Of a stretch of 64,000 nucleotides of DNA, positions 40,863 to 50,076 are shown piece after piece (position 1 is the first letter of the stretch; each line of letters begins with the position of its first letter). This stretch comes from Halostagnicola sp. A-GB9-2. GTDB lineage: Archaea > Halobacteriota > Halobacteria > Halobacteriales > Natrialbaceae. The position numbers were made by a program, and so were the translations under genes. The stretch is from assembly GCF_030068615.1 (NCBI RefSeq), contig NZ_JASJOC010000006.1, positions 229,473 through 293,472 on the forward strand. The letters run 5' to 3'. Under the pieces are notes generated by a model. That model made no database searches and had not been told where the DNA came from. It saw nothing but the letters and a program-made list of their open reading frames with translations.

Positions 40863-41989
40863 CACCTAATCATCTCCTTGGTGCTGTCGAGTTCGCTGTC
40901 GACCTCCTCGACCCTCTCCGCGACGCTGTACTCCTTGTCGAACGTGATCGTCGCCTCGGCGTCGCCGAGACTCTCGGTGTAGCTCACCTGGTCGATGTCT
41001 CGTTCGTCACCGCCGTAGTATGGCACCGGAACTCTCACTCCAGGAGGCATCAGCCGCGGGAGGATGTCGACCGAACCCTCCTGCTGATCCTCGGCGACGC
41101 GCTCCTCGAGGCGGCGGTCGGCGATTCGCTGACAGTCCTCGTCGCTCTCGAGCTCGGGGAGCGGACCGATCGGCTCCTCGAGACGCTCACCGACACGATC
41201 GATCTCGTCCTCGTCGACAGCCTCGCCGCGGTAGCGTCGGCCGAGCTCCTCTGAGCGTGCACCTTCGACAACGACGGCGTTGCGGTAGTCCCCAACGTCG
41301 TACGTCGGATCGATATCGAGGCGTGTCCATCCGCTCGGTCGCGTGATCCGGCCCGGGCGGAACGAGACGGCGTCGATCTCGCCGTCGCCCATCGGGAGAT
41401 AGAACCGCATCCCCGCTCGCTCGTGAAGGTCCTTCAGGACGCTTTTCGGCGAGCCCGAGACCGTAACACTTGAGAACTGCTGAGGCTCCTCGGGGCGGAG
41501 TACGATCGCGTCGAACGGTGTGTGTTCGCGCCAGACTTCCTCGATCACTTGATAGAGATTGACGTTTTGGCGCTCGATCCGGACATGGCCGAGGCGCAGA
41601 TCGGAGCCGGGACCGAACCCCTCGAGCACGGTCTCGGCCGATAGGATCGACGGATCGACGCGCTGCAACTGGCCGGTAAAAAGCGTCTCACCCCGATGCC
41701 GAAGCTCAGCGTCAGCAAACCGCCACTCCGGGAGCGTGTCGTCCTCGGGGACCGTCACTTGCCAGTCCGAGAGATCCGTGTGCTCGCGAACGATGTCGAC
41801 GCTCTCGATCCCCGCAACAGGTCGCGTCTCGCCGTCGTTGCGCTCGAGGCGCAATTCGTACAACGGTTCGGGTTCGCTGACGAGTTCGCCCTCGAAGGGA
41901 TCGGGAGAGCCGGCGACGCCGGATCGTGGCCCGCCGGCGGTCATCGGCGCTGGGCCGCCGGCGGTCCGTCCAGGAGGCGAGAGAGTCAC
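40862..41989 (-). CDS. tail hub/baseplate protein (gp27/gpD-like)
   Basis: 375 residues from GTG 41989. The plan YELRLERNDGETRPVAGIESVDIVREHTDLSDWQVTVPED, RHRGETLFTGQLQRVD, then NLYQVIEEVWREHTPF, SVLKDLHERAGMRFYLPMGDGEIDAVSF and YRNAVVVEGAR is that of phage tail hub proteins. Here the first beta domain is followed by a domain with early-collapse helices. The C-terminal EDCQRIADRRLEERVAEDQQEGSVDI is also typical. It forms the ring at the tail tip below the tube. Confidence 0.75.
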   Translation of the reverse strand: MTLSPPGRTAGGPAPMTAGGPRSGVAGSPDPFEGELVSEPEPLYELRLERNDGETRPVAGIESVDIVREHTDLSDWQVTVPEDDTLPEWRFADAELRHRGETLFTGQLQRVDPSILSAETVLEGFGPGSDLRLGHVRIERQNVNLYQVIEEVWREHTPFDAIVLRPEEPQQFSSVTVSGSPKSVLKDLHERAGMRFYLPMGDGEIDAVSFRPGRITRPSGWTRLDIDPTYDVGDYRNAVVVEGARSEELGRRYRGEAVDEDEIDRVGERLEEPIGPLPELESDEDCQRIADRRLEERVAEDQQEGSVDILPRLMPPGVRVPVPYYGGDERDIDQVSYTESLGDAEATITFDKEYSVAERVEEVDSELDSTKEMIR

Positions 41990-42864
41990 ACCGTCCTCCG
42001 GTCGACGGTTACGGAGAGCTGGGCCGACCAGAACTCTTCATTACTCATGTCGTCACCGGTGTTCTCGAGTCGGATCCAGTAGGGCTGGATCTCGTCGCGA
42101 TCGCCGCCAACGGAGATACCCCACACGAGACCGCCATCGTCAAACTCGAACTCACTGGTTGTCGACCGGATCGACTCGTCAGAGTCGTCGTCGCGTGGTT
42201 CCATGATCGAGAGCTCGAGATCGTCGTCCCACGAGACGCGATCGCCATCGTCGAACCGCATCTGTGCGACCGACCAGACATGGATCCACGAATCGCCTGG
42301 TACCGGGAGTGGCTTCGCATAAAAGTCGTCGCTCTCGAGGTTGACCGTCGGCGTTGTGACGTTGGGCTGTTGCCACGGATCCCGTGGGATGGGAGCAGGC
42401 TCGCGGCGGCGGTCTTCGACGTCGAGGATGCCCGAGGACTGTGTCGCGCCGGACTCAATCGAGACGACTGCAAGAACGATCGAGTCGCTATTTGCGGTTG
42501 AGGGCGGTTGTGGTTCCCACGACTCAGCGTAGCGATACTCCTCGCCGTCGATCGTCGACCACTCGCCGTAGTCGCCCTGGTCGTAGGTGATGTTCGCCTC
42601 GCCGTCGCTGGCGTGCTGCGCGACAACGACGTCCCGACGTGGGTTGTCGGTCGAGTTGTTGGCGTGCGTGACGGCGTCGGGAGCGACCTCGAGGACATCC
42701 CCGGCGATTCGGACATAGCCAGCTGCGATATCGGTCTCGACGCTATCGGTCGAATCGCCCGCCGTGACTTCACACCCCTGCAGGACGCCGTCGCCCCGGG
42801 TTGCTCGCCTGTTCTGGTTCTGTGTCAGCGCATGATGCGCGTGACCGGTTTCGTACTCGTGCAT
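41986..42864 (-). CDS. tail tip structural protein
   Basis: 292 residues beginning MHEYETGHAHHALTQNQNRRATRGDGVL. Beta-rich, with SVETDIAAGYVRIAGDVLEVAPDAVTHAN and DNPRRDVVVAQHASDGEANITYDQGDYG, a pattern seen in tail proteins that carry trimeric fibres. A C-terminal sandwich follows (SIMEPRDDDSDESIRSTTSEFEFDDGGLVWGISVGG). Overlaps the hub gene by four bases. Exact role unassigned. Confidence 0.62.
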   Translation of the reverse strand: MHEYETGHAHHALTQNQNRRATRGDGVLQGCEVTAGDSTDSVETDIAAGYVRIAGDVLEVAPDAVTHANNSTDNPRRDVVVAQHASDGEANITYDQGDYGEWSTIDGEEYRYAESWEPQPPSTANSDSIVLAVVSIESGATQSSGILDVEDRRREPAPIPRDPWQQPNVTTPTVNLESDDFYAKPLPVPGDSWIHVWSVAQMRFDDGDRVSWDDDLELSIMEPRDDDSDESIRSTTSEFEFDDGGLVWGISVGGDRDEIQPYWIRLENTGDDMSNEEFWSAQLSVTVDRRTV

Positions 42865-42870
42865 ATGTGT

Positions 42871-43365
42871 CTAAAACGAGAGTTCCGCAACGACGTCGTC
42901 GCGATCAGCGTAGTCGTCCATCGACGCGAGCATCGTCAGTTCGAGCGTGACGGTCAGCCCCGTTTCCGGCAGCGAGTTCGTCTCGTCGTAGCTGTCGACC
43001 AGTCCCCAGATCCCGCCGGCGGGCGTCTGGTAGGCCGGTCGGACGCCGACGAGTAGCGAGGATCCGCCGTGTGGAACGCGCTCTCGGTAGCGTGGCTCAT
43101 CTTCGATCGGCTCCTTGAGGATGTACCGGCCGGCCCACTTGCCGACCTCCTGGACGCGCTGATAGCGGTCAGTGTGCTCGAGGGGATCGTAGCTCCGGGG
43201 GCCACCGTCGCGCGTGAAGTGAAACTCCCACGAGCCACCTTCGCTGACGGTCCGCGGGGGGATATCCTCAGTGAGCCCGTTCGCGTACGTGACATATTCC
43301 TGTTCGCCGTCGTGGAGGTAGACGTACCACGCGGTCTGCGGGACTGATCTAGGTAGGTCTGGCAT
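42871..43365 (-). CDS. putative distal tail protein
   Basis: 164 residues immediately after the tape measure gene in transcription order, the usual place for a distal tail protein. Beta-rich with AWYVYLHDGEQEYVTYANGLTEDIPPRTVSEGGSWEFHF, RDGGPRSYDPLEHTDRYQRVQEVGKW and a C-terminal TGLTVTLELTMLASM. Sequence alone does not identify it. Confidence 0.55.
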   Translation of the reverse strand: MPDLPRSVPQTAWYVYLHDGEQEYVTYANGLTEDIPPRTVSEGGSWEFHFTRDGGPRSYDPLEHTDRYQRVQEVGKWAGRYILKEPIEDEPRYRERVPHGGSSLLVGVRPAYQTPAGGIWGLVDSYDETNSLPETGLTVTLELTMLASMDDYADRDDVVAELSF

Positions 43366-43380
43366 GAATAGTACCGTCAG

Positions 43381-46300
43381 TTATGCGGTCCGGTTCGACT
43401 CCCGACGTTGGAAGTCGCGAACGATTTCGTCGATCATCTCTTGGAGATCGCCGACAAGCATGTAGGCGTCGTCGGGAGCGTCGATCACGATCGGGCGTGG
43501 CTCGCCGCCGTCGTCGCTATATGACTGGCTCGGCTCAGTGGGCCGAGGTGTTCGGGTCGCGGTCGACGCGTCGACGCTGTTGGGTTCAGGGTGAGCCGCC
43601 TGGGCAACATCCGAGGACGCCGACTCGAGGCCGCTCGTCCGACTCTCCATCCCTTCGATCATCGAATCCGGAAGACCGTAGATCCAGTCGTCGTTGGCCA
43701 GTGGACCGGTATCGGCTGGCGAACTCGGTAAGTACGAGGCGACCGAGTCGACCGCACCCGAGACAGCGTCGGTCGCCTCACCGACTGCCCCAGAGATCCC
43801 ATCGGCTAGCGATGATATCAAGTTCCCACCGGCTTCCTTGAAGTCCGCGGCGATATCGACCTCCTCAAGAAGGTTAGACGCCATCTCTTGGACCTCTTGG
43901 ACCGCATCTGACGCCATCGACGAGATCTCGCCGACCGTCTCATTCCGGAGCGTCTCGACGAGCCCGACCGCGCCGTCCTTCATCGATGTTACTTCCTCGA
44001 TGGCGTCGTCCTTGAGCTCGCCAACGCGTGCGACAGCATCGTCTTTGAGCTGCGTGACCTGCTCAGTCGTGCGCTCCTTCATATCGCGAACAGTCTCGAC
44101 TTTGTCGTCGGCCCACTGGCGGGCGGCGCCGAGCGTCTCCGTGACGATCTCACCAAACGCGCCCGTGATGTCGCTTAACGCTTCGCCGCGGAGATAGTCC
44201 GCGATCGCTTGCATCGTCTCCGGTACAATCGAGTTGCCGATCAGGCCGGTGTAGAACCCTCGCGCGGCCTCGAGGACGGCATCGACGATGAACCCGAACG
44301 CTCCAGCGACGATGCCCGGCCCTTCATTTCGCAGGTAGGACGCGACCGACGTGATAGTGTCGACGATCAGGCCGTCGGTTGGCGTCAGCGCCTCGAGGGA
44401 CGTACGGCCGGCCTCGACGAGACCGTCGAACGCTACGCCAATCGCCGTCTCGAGATCTCCGCGTGCATCCTCGCGCAGGTAGGATGCGACTGCCGACAGT
44501 CCGTCCGTGACAATCGCACGGAGCGATCCTTCGGAGCCGAAGATCCCAAGGACGACTGTGCGGATACCTGACCCGATCGCCTTGAAAGCCGAGCCAAGCA
44601 GTCCTGGACCGTTCTCCCGGATCCACGTCGCTGCCCTCGAGATTCCCTCTTGAACGATCGGCGGGAGGCGGTCGAAGATCCCACCCCACACAGTCGTGAC
44701 AACGTTGACGTACGTCTCAAACGCCGAGCGAAGAAGCCCTGGGCCGTTTTCACGCGCCCACGTGACTGCGGCCAAGATGCCCTGTTGAACGATTGGTGGG
44801 AGATTGGTTCGGAGGGCAGTGAGCGCAGTCACGGCACCCGTCACGAGCAGACTCATCGCCGACCGAATCATCGACGGACCGTTCTCGCGAGCCCACATCG
44901 CGGCCGACGTGATGCTCTGCCGGACGATCGGCGGCAGCTGCTCGCGCATATTGCCGAGGCCGGTCACGAACACCGAACCGAGTCGCGTCGCCGCGCCCCG
45001 GAACATCGGGATCCCGGTAGAGGTGATCCAGACGGGTATTCCACTGATCGTCTCGGTCACAGACGAAGCCGCCGACGCAGCGGTCGAGGTAACCTGATCG
45101 AACTCTCCGGAGAACGCCAACGCGAGGGCAGCGATGGCCGCGACGACGGCACCGATCGCGAGCGTGACCGGATTGAGGGCGGCGACGAGCGCACCGAGAC
45201 TGCCGACGACGGGTCCGATCGCACCGACTAGGCCACCGAGTGTCGTGACGGCCGTCGAGAGTGGGCCGATGAGTGCGCCGAACGCGACTAGTAGCGGCCC
45301 GATTGCAGCAGCGACACCACCGAGCGCGACGACGATCCGCTGTGTTCGCTCGTCAAGTGTGCCGAACCGGTCGGCGGCCCCAGTGACAGCCTCTGCCGCT
45401 GTACGAATGTGGGGGGTGAGCTGTGAGCCGAACTGGACGCCGAGGTCGGCGACCGAGGACTTGAGCATCTCGAGGGAGCCATGCAGTGTGTCCCGCTGGG
45501 TTTCGGCGATGTCCTGCGTTGCACCGTCGGAGTCGCGGATCTGTTCGGTGTGATCCTGGAGGGCGTCAGATCCCTGATCGAGGAGCGCCTGCATGGCTGG
45601 CCCGGCCTGATCACCGAACAGCTCCATGACCTGGCCAGTGTCAGCCCCCGACGCCTCGAGGTCGGCCATGATGGCGTCGAAGTCCCGCATCTCCCCCTCG
45701 GAGTTCTTGACCGAGACGCCGAGATCCTCGAGGAGTCTCGCCTGCTTGTTCGTCGGCGAGGCAAGCGAAGAGAGCCCGGTCCGGAGAGCGGTAGCCGCTT
45801 CCGAGCCCGAGTACCCGACGTCGCCGAGCATCCCGATCGCGGCGGAGGCCTCCTCGATCTCCATGCCCAACCCGGACGCGACCGGGCCGATCTTCGAGAG
45901 GGCCTGGCCCATGTCCTCCGCGGTCTGATTATGGGCGGAGAACGTCCCGGCCATCGTGTCGGTGACACGGTTGAGGTTCTCCGCTTCGATCCCGAACGCC
46001 GAGGCAGTGTCCGTAGCGTAGTCGGTCGCCTCGGCCATGCCGAGGGCGCCGGCCTCGGCAAACGCAGCTACCTCCGGCATCGCTTCCATCGACTCGGCGG
46101 CGTCCATCCCCGCTGACGCGAGGTAGTAGTAGGAGTCGGCCGCCTCCTCGTGCGACTTCGTCGTACTCGTGGCGACATCTTGGGCGGTCTGCTCGAGGTC
46201 CTGCCGCATCGAGTCGTCGACGTCGCCCATCACGGCGATTGACTCCTGCATCGAGCTCTCGAACGAACTAGCCTGTTTCGCGGCCATCCCACCCATCGCA

Positions 46301-46476
46301 GCGAGAGGGCCGGTGACACCGGCGGTCATCATCTTACCAGTTGACTGAAGTTTGTCGCCGGTGGACTCGAACGATGAACCCATGTCCTCGGCCTGGCCCT
46401 GGACGTCGTCGATCGCCTTCTCGGCACCAGAGTAGTCGATCTCGATAGCGCCGCGGAGTTCGCTAAGCGCACCCAC
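43381..46476 (-). CDS. phage tail tape measure protein
   Basis: 1031 residues from GTG 46476. N-terminal coiled coil (GAEKAIDDVQGQAEDMGSSFESTGDKLQSTGKMM) and the TP901-type core SFESSMQESIAVMGDVDDSMRQDLEQTAQDVA, AADSYYYLASAGMDAAESM, IGMLGDVGYSGSEAATALRTGLSSL. Two to three hydrophobic segments (GVAAAIGPLLVAFGALIGPL and ALNPVTLAIGAVVAAIAALALAFSG) follow. Then come several repeated units of the form LPPIVQQGILAAVTWARENGPGLLRSAF and a long helical C-terminus. It sets tail length; at the usual 1.5 angstrom per residue it would specify a tail of about 150 nm. A short piece of this gene recurs at 14.6 kb. Confidence 0.95.
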   Translation of the reverse strand: MGALSELRGAIEIDYSGAEKAIDDVQGQAEDMGSSFESTGDKLQSTGKMMTAGVTGPLAAMGGMAAKQASSFESSMQESIAVMGDVDDSMRQDLEQTAQDVATSTTKSHEEAADSYYYLASAGMDAAESMEAMPEVAAFAEAGALGMAEATDYATDTASAFGIEAENLNRVTDTMAGTFSAHNQTAEDMGQALSKIGPVASGLGMEIEEASAAIGMLGDVGYSGSEAATALRTGLSSLASPTNKQARLLEDLGVSVKNSEGEMRDFDAIMADLEASGADTGQVMELFGDQAGPAMQALLDQGSDALQDHTEQIRDSDGATQDIAETQRDTLHGSLEMLKSSVADLGVQFGSQLTPHIRTAAEAVTGAADRFGTLDERTQRIVVALGGVAAAIGPLLVAFGALIGPLSTAVTTLGGLVGAIGPVVGSLGALVAALNPVTLAIGAVVAAIAALALAFSGEFDQVTSTAASAASSVTETISGIPVWITSTGIPMFRGAATRLGSVFVTGLGNMREQLPPIVRQSITSAAMWARENGPSMIRSAMSLLVTGAVTALTALRTNLPPIVQQGILAAVTWARENGPGLLRSAFETYVNVVTTVWGGIFDRLPPIVQEGISRAATWIRENGPGLLGSAFKAIGSGIRTVVLGIFGSEGSLRAIVTDGLSAVASYLREDARGDLETAIGVAFDGLVEAGRTSLEALTPTDGLIVDTITSVASYLRNEGPGIVAGAFGFIVDAVLEAARGFYTGLIGNSIVPETMQAIADYLRGEALSDITGAFGEIVTETLGAARQWADDKVETVRDMKERTTEQVTQLKDDAVARVGELKDDAIEEVTSMKDGAVGLVETLRNETVGEISSMASDAVQEVQEMASNLLEEVDIAADFKEAGGNLISSLADGISGAVGEATDAVSGAVDSVASYLPSSPADTGPLANDDWIYGLPDSMIEGMESRTSGLESASSDVAQAAHPEPNSVDASTATRTPRPTEPSQSYSDDGGEPRPIVIDAPDDAYMLVGDLQEMIDEIVRDFQRRESNRTA

Positions 46477-46547
46477 GGCTACGCACCTCGCTTACGGGAA
46501 GTCTTGGTCATCTGTAGAACAGTCTGCTAAGTGTCGATCGTTGGGCT

Positions 46548-48134
46548 ATGCGCCGCTATCTGCCGGAGTATCCTTCAGTGTATTATATTTTAGCCTTATC
46601 TTCGATGGTCGTGTTATTTGATGTAGAAGAGGAATTAACCAATATGGGAGAGTCTGTAGAGAGCATTAATCGAATCAAGAACGAGATCTCCTCTTTCATT
46701 AAGGAAGTCCGAGACTATGCACATAACCAAGATCATGAAATCCCTCAGACAGCAATCTTCACCTCTAATAACTTTCGGGATAGAGAGTGTGAATATTTCA
46801 TCAATAAGCCATCAAAACTAGTTCGAGATTCTTCAGTTCGGAAATGGTTTTTTGGGGACTTGGCAGAGTGGTTAATCAATCATAATGCTGGGTTTGAGAT
46901 ACCACCTGCACTTGATCCGGATAACACATCGCAAATAAAGAAGCACTATCAAAAACGACTTTTCGAATTCGCAAAGGTGGTAATGAACTACACTGGAACC
47001 CTCCACTTCTCTGAGACAGATTTCTATGCTGCTTACAACGACCTGTTTACAAAGCGATATTCATCCGTTCATCATCATCGCATTATTGTCCCTCTCCCTG
47101 GACTCTGGTTTGAAAGGTTACGGAACGATTCAAAACAATATCCACTGTCAATCTTGAATGACAATCTTAATTGGGGCAGTTACAAAATATCTCATTTAAC
47201 AAACCCGACTATTTCTAAACTGACTAATAATGAGATGACTGGGCTTCAGACTTATGGAACCCCGGGAATGGTTGTCAAGAAGGGTCAAACGCAGAAGCGA
47301 CTCAAGTGGACAAACAAGTTAGATCTCAACCTGCGAGTCAAGGATCGTCAATCATTTTATGATGCTGATCGGACAGGCATTGGGAGAGGATGGACTGGTA
47401 CGGCTGCAAGAACTGTTGCAACAGATATAGTCAAACAGATACTCACCAGTATTCGGCTATTTCTCCCAGAAAGGGATGTTAGTATAGGTCCGCTCTATAA
47501 TCTTGAGCGGTCCTGGATGACCCATCGAGGTATTTGTGTTAATGTTTACGGCACCTATTATACTAATCTAACGCAGCAGGAGCCCATGTTTTCACGTAAC
47601 CATCTCCGTTTATCCAAGGAGCAGTTTTACGACTTTCAGGAGTATTACGATTCATATGGAAGTCACTTCGATTTGACGGGTGAGGGACTCACACTGGCAC
47701 TTAATCGACTAAATCAGATGTATCAGAAATCGAATTATCAAGATAAAATTGTAGATTGCTTTATTGGGCTTGAGACTACGCTTCTCAAGGATGGAGGTGC
47801 AAGCTCTAAAATTGCGGATCGGGGTACAACCCTTCTTAGGCATCATCCAAGTCTCGATGTTCGATATATTCACGATTTGTTGTCTCTCCTAACTCGAATT
47901 CGGAATGGCATTGTTCATAATAACGCGCAGGTAGGAGATTACATTGATCTGGAAAATGAGACAGATCCACCCAACGCTCGACCAGTTGAAAAGGTCAGCG
48001 TCAAAAACATCATAAATCAAGCAAGATCGATCCTTGGCCACGTTATCCGAGAGTATGCATACCTAATGGAGAAAGAAGGAAAATCAATTCAGGAGGTCAA
48101 CGTTGACTTCCTTAGCAAACAGACTCGAGATTAG
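46548..48134 (+). CDS. AT-rich cargo gene with C-terminal HEPN RNase motif
   Basis: 528 residues on the plus strand inside the minus-strand late operon, with base composition far more AT-rich than its neighbours. Near the C-terminus DKIVDCFIGLETTLLKDGGASS, then LLTRIRNGIVHNN contains the RxxxxH motif (RNGIVH, residues 452-457) of HEPN domains, in the Apea-like arrangement. HEPN proteins are usually RNases and serve as toxins or abortive-infection effectors. The N-terminal 380 residues (for example YHKRLFEFAKVVMNYTG-like helices and TGTAARTVATDIVKQILTSIRLFLPERD) are not recognised. It starts 71 bases from the tape measure start, so the two are divergent. A defence or exclusion role is inferred. 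Confidence 0.72.
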   Translation: MRRYLPEYPSVYYILALSSMVVLFDVEEELTNMGESVESINRIKNEISSFIKEVRDYAHNQDHEIPQTAIFTSNNFRDRECEYFINKPSKLVRDSSVRKWFFGDLAEWLINHNAGFEIPPALDPDNTSQIKKHYQKRLFEFAKVVMNYTGTLHFSETDFYAAYNDLFTKRYSSVHHHRIIVPLPGLWFERLRNDSKQYPLSILNDNLNWGSYKISHLTNPTISKLTNNEMTGLQTYGTPGMVVKKGQTQKRLKWTNKLDLNLRVKDRQSFYDADRTGIGRGWTGTAARTVATDIVKQILTSIRLFLPERDVSIGPLYNLERSWMTHRGICVNVYGTYYTNLTQQEPMFSRNHLRLSKEQFYDFQEYYDSYGSHFDLTGEGLTLALNRLNQMYQKSNYQDKIVDCFIGLETTLLKDGGASSKIADRGTTLLRHHPSLDVRYIHDLLSLLTRIRNGIVHNNAQVGDYIDLENETDPPNARPVEKVSVKNIINQARSILGHVIREYAYLMEKEGKSIQEVNVDFLSKQTRD

Positions 48135-48251
48135 ATATTTAAACAGAGATCGAAAGCCCCCTACACTTCTTAATTTCGACCAAATGCATCTTATTTATAG
48201 TATCTACAAACGCTATTTCTATATATTGATGATCCTTCTCATAGGCGGTGT

Positions 48252-48620
48252 TCAGTGCTCTATCCCGCCGAAGAAGTACGGTCGAGTCTCGATCGATTCG
48301 TACTCGCTGGCGATCCAGTGAGCTGTCCCACAGGCGCCGCTGTCGGTTCCGTTGGGATCGTAGACCTGAATGTAGAGCTCGTCGGCACCTGGCCAGTCAG
48401 GGTCGTCAATCTCGGCGATCGCCTCGAGGACGCCGTCGGCGATCTCCTGGACGTCGTCCTCGGTCGGTACGGACTCGACCGACGCGGCCAGCTGGAGCGT
48501 GATCTCGTAGCGGTACTCTCTACCGTCCGAGGACGGTGGGAGTTGCTCGGCATCGACGACTCGCGCCGTTCGCGAGCGGCTGGTAACGTGTGAACGGAGC
48601 TCGTCACGAGGCGAGTTCAT
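48252..48620 (-). CDS. tail completion-type protein
   Basis: 122 residues between the tail chaperones and the tape measure gene, separated from the latter by the HEPN cargo. Alternating strands and helices (YRYEITLQLAASVESVPTEDDVQEIADGVLEAIAEI, ADELYIQVYDPNG) suit a small tail component. It begins 25 bases after the frameshift extension ends. Family not recognised. Confidence 0.55.
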   Translation of the reverse strand: MNSPRDELRSHVTSRSRTARVVDAEQLPPSSDGREYRYEITLQLAASVESVPTEDDVQEIADGVLEAIAEIDDPDWPGADELYIQVYDPNGTDSGACGTAHWIASEYESIETRPYFFGGIEH

Positions 48621-48645
48621 ACTATCAAAAGCGTCTGCTGGCGTA

Positions 48646-49523
48646 CTAGTTGTTCTGGTCGGCCGCTTTGTCGGCCTCCTCGATCCGTTTCCGCTTGCCG
48701 GCAGCTTTCATCCGCGCGTACTGGCGGATCGCGTACTTTTCCTTGGGCTCGGTCTCCTGACCGAACTCGGTCGGTGTCTTGCCGAGACCTTCGACGACGA
48801 CCTCCATCCACGCCTGTCCGTAGCAGTCATCGCGGGTGAGAAAGTCGTCGATTGCGCCCTCCTCCTCGGACGTTAGTCGTCGTTTCCCTCGTCCTCGTCA
48901 GTTGCCTCGAGGCGTTCGGCGACGACCTTGCGAGCGAGCCACGACAGCCCCTTTTTGAGCACGTTGCCGTCTTCGTCGACGTCGTCTTCGAGGCCGAACC
49001 TACCCCAGCGCTGAGCACCGAGTGAGAGGTCGTCGCCTTCAGGGACCTCCTCGTCGCCCATCACGGGGTCGGTACAGAGCTCGCACAGCGTCTCGAGTTG
49101 ATGATCGTACAGTCCGACGACGCTCTTGATCGACTCGGGATCGAGGTTCTCCTCGATTTTTTCGTTGACAGCCTCGTCATCATCGGGGTCGACATCCTCG
49201 AACTCCTCGGGGTCGGACTCCGAGAGGAGTTTGAGCGTCTCGCGTCGGTGGATCACGCCGGGCTGGGAGAACTCGAAGTTGCGGCCACGGAACGCGATCG
49301 CGTCAACGTCGTGGGTCGTCTCCTGCGTGAGCCAGTCTTCGACGGCCTGGGCGTCGGCGGCGCTCTCGCGTTGCTCCTCGAGCTGCTCTTGGCGTTCTTC
49401 CTCGGCGCGTTCGTGCTTTTTCTCGCCGCGCTCAAGGACCTCCTCAACGTTCTCGCCGCCGAGTTCGCCAAGGACCTCCTCGCGATCCTCCGGTTCCGGC
49501 GGCCTGGGTTGTGACTGAGACAT
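48646..49523 (-). CDS. tail assembly chaperone, -1 frameshift long form (gpGT-like)
   Basis: Predicted 292-residue product. Ribosomes reading the 216-codon gene that starts at 49523 would slip back one base on GGGAAAC (48888-48882). They then continue for 78 residues (RRLTSEEEGA, IDDFLTRDDCYGQAWMEVVVEGLG, PTEFGQETEPKEKYAIRQYARM) to TAG at 48646. The extension has no start codon of its own, good codon use and protein-like sequence, and lies exactly where tailed viruses place the T part of GT. The long form normally bridges tape measure and tail tube subunits during assembly. Confidence 0.85.
48873..49523 (-). CDS. tail assembly chaperone, short form (gpG-like)
   Basis: 216 residues. Strongly acidic with a charged coiled coil early on (EEVLERGEKKHERAEEERQEQLEEQRES), a central domain (VDAIAFRGRNFEFSQPGVIHRRETLKLLSESDP) and an acidic end EDEGNDD. 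Position between tail tube and tape measure and the frameshift signal at its end identify it as the abundant chaperone form. It follows the tail tube gene by two bases. Confidence 0.82.
   Translation of the reverse strand: MSQSQPRPPEPEDREEVLGELGGENVEEVLERGEKKHERAEEERQEQLEEQRESAADAQAVEDWLTQETTHDVDAIAFRGRNFEFSQPGVIHRRETLKLLSESDPEEFEDVDPDDDEAVNEKIEENLDPESIKSVVGLYDHQLETLCELCTDPVMGDEEVPEGDDLSLGAQRWGRFGLEDDVDEDGNVLKKGLSWLARKVVAERLEATDEDEGNDD
48882..48888 (-). promoter_or_regulatory. programmed -1 ribosomal frameshift site GGGAAAC
   Basis: On the minus strand the zero frame reads GAG-GGA-AAC-GAC-GAC-TAA. The heptamer G-GGA-AAC fits X-XXY-YYZ exactly, lies three codons before the stop, and leads in the -1 frame into a 78-residue extension. 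Its place in the chaperone pair of a siphovirus-type tail operon is the classical location of such a signal. Confidence 0.85.
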
Positions 49524-49525
49524 AA

Positions 49526-50035
49526 TTACTCAGTGGTGTCTCCGTTGAGGGCGCCCTCGGGATCGAACCAGTACTTGCCCTCAATCGAGAGCGTGAATCC
49601 CATCTCATAGGGTCCGTCGGCGAGCTCCTCGTCGCCAGCCTGGACGCGAACGTTCTCTCCGAGGCGACGGATCGCGTTCGTCTCGTCATCCTCTTCGGCG
49701 TTCGGCCAGATTACGAACAGGACGGCCTCATGGCGAACGTTGTGCTGTTCGGCACCCTCCTCGCTGACGAGGCCCGCCGTCTCGAGGTCGGCGTTATCGG
49801 CATCGGGATAGATCCCGAGTTCGGCCTCGCGAGTGATGTGACCCTCCTCGGAGATCGTGTATCGGTGGCCGTTGTACACGAACTCGTCCTCGTCGGGATC
49901 CTTGCTGATCGTGGTGTCCGCATAGACGTGGTCGAGCCATTCGATCGTTTCTTCTGTGGTACCGAGGTCGGACACGAATCCTATGTCGACCCATCGGCCC
50001 TGATAATTCGTCTCGGTGTTGGGTTCTGCGTACAT
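49526..50035 (-). CDS. major tail (tube) protein
   Basis: 169 residues starting MYAEPNTETNYQGRWVDIGFVSDLGTT. Beta-rich with VYNGHRYTISEEGHITREAELGIYPDADNADLETAGL and GPYEMGFTLSIEGKYWFD. Size, fold pattern and position immediately before the tail chaperones are those of siphovirus tube proteins, which polymerise around the tape measure. Confidence 0.75.
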   Translation of the reverse strand: MYAEPNTETNYQGRWVDIGFVSDLGTTEETIEWLDHVYADTTISKDPDEDEFVYNGHRYTISEEGHITREAELGIYPDADNADLETAGLVSEEGAEQHNVRHEAVLFVIWPNAEEDDETNAIRRLGENVRVQAGDEELADGPYEMGFTLSIEGKYWFDPEGALNGDTTE

Positions 50036-50076
50036 GATGTTGTGATCCGCTCGCTATCCGGGAGCGGGACGGTTGG

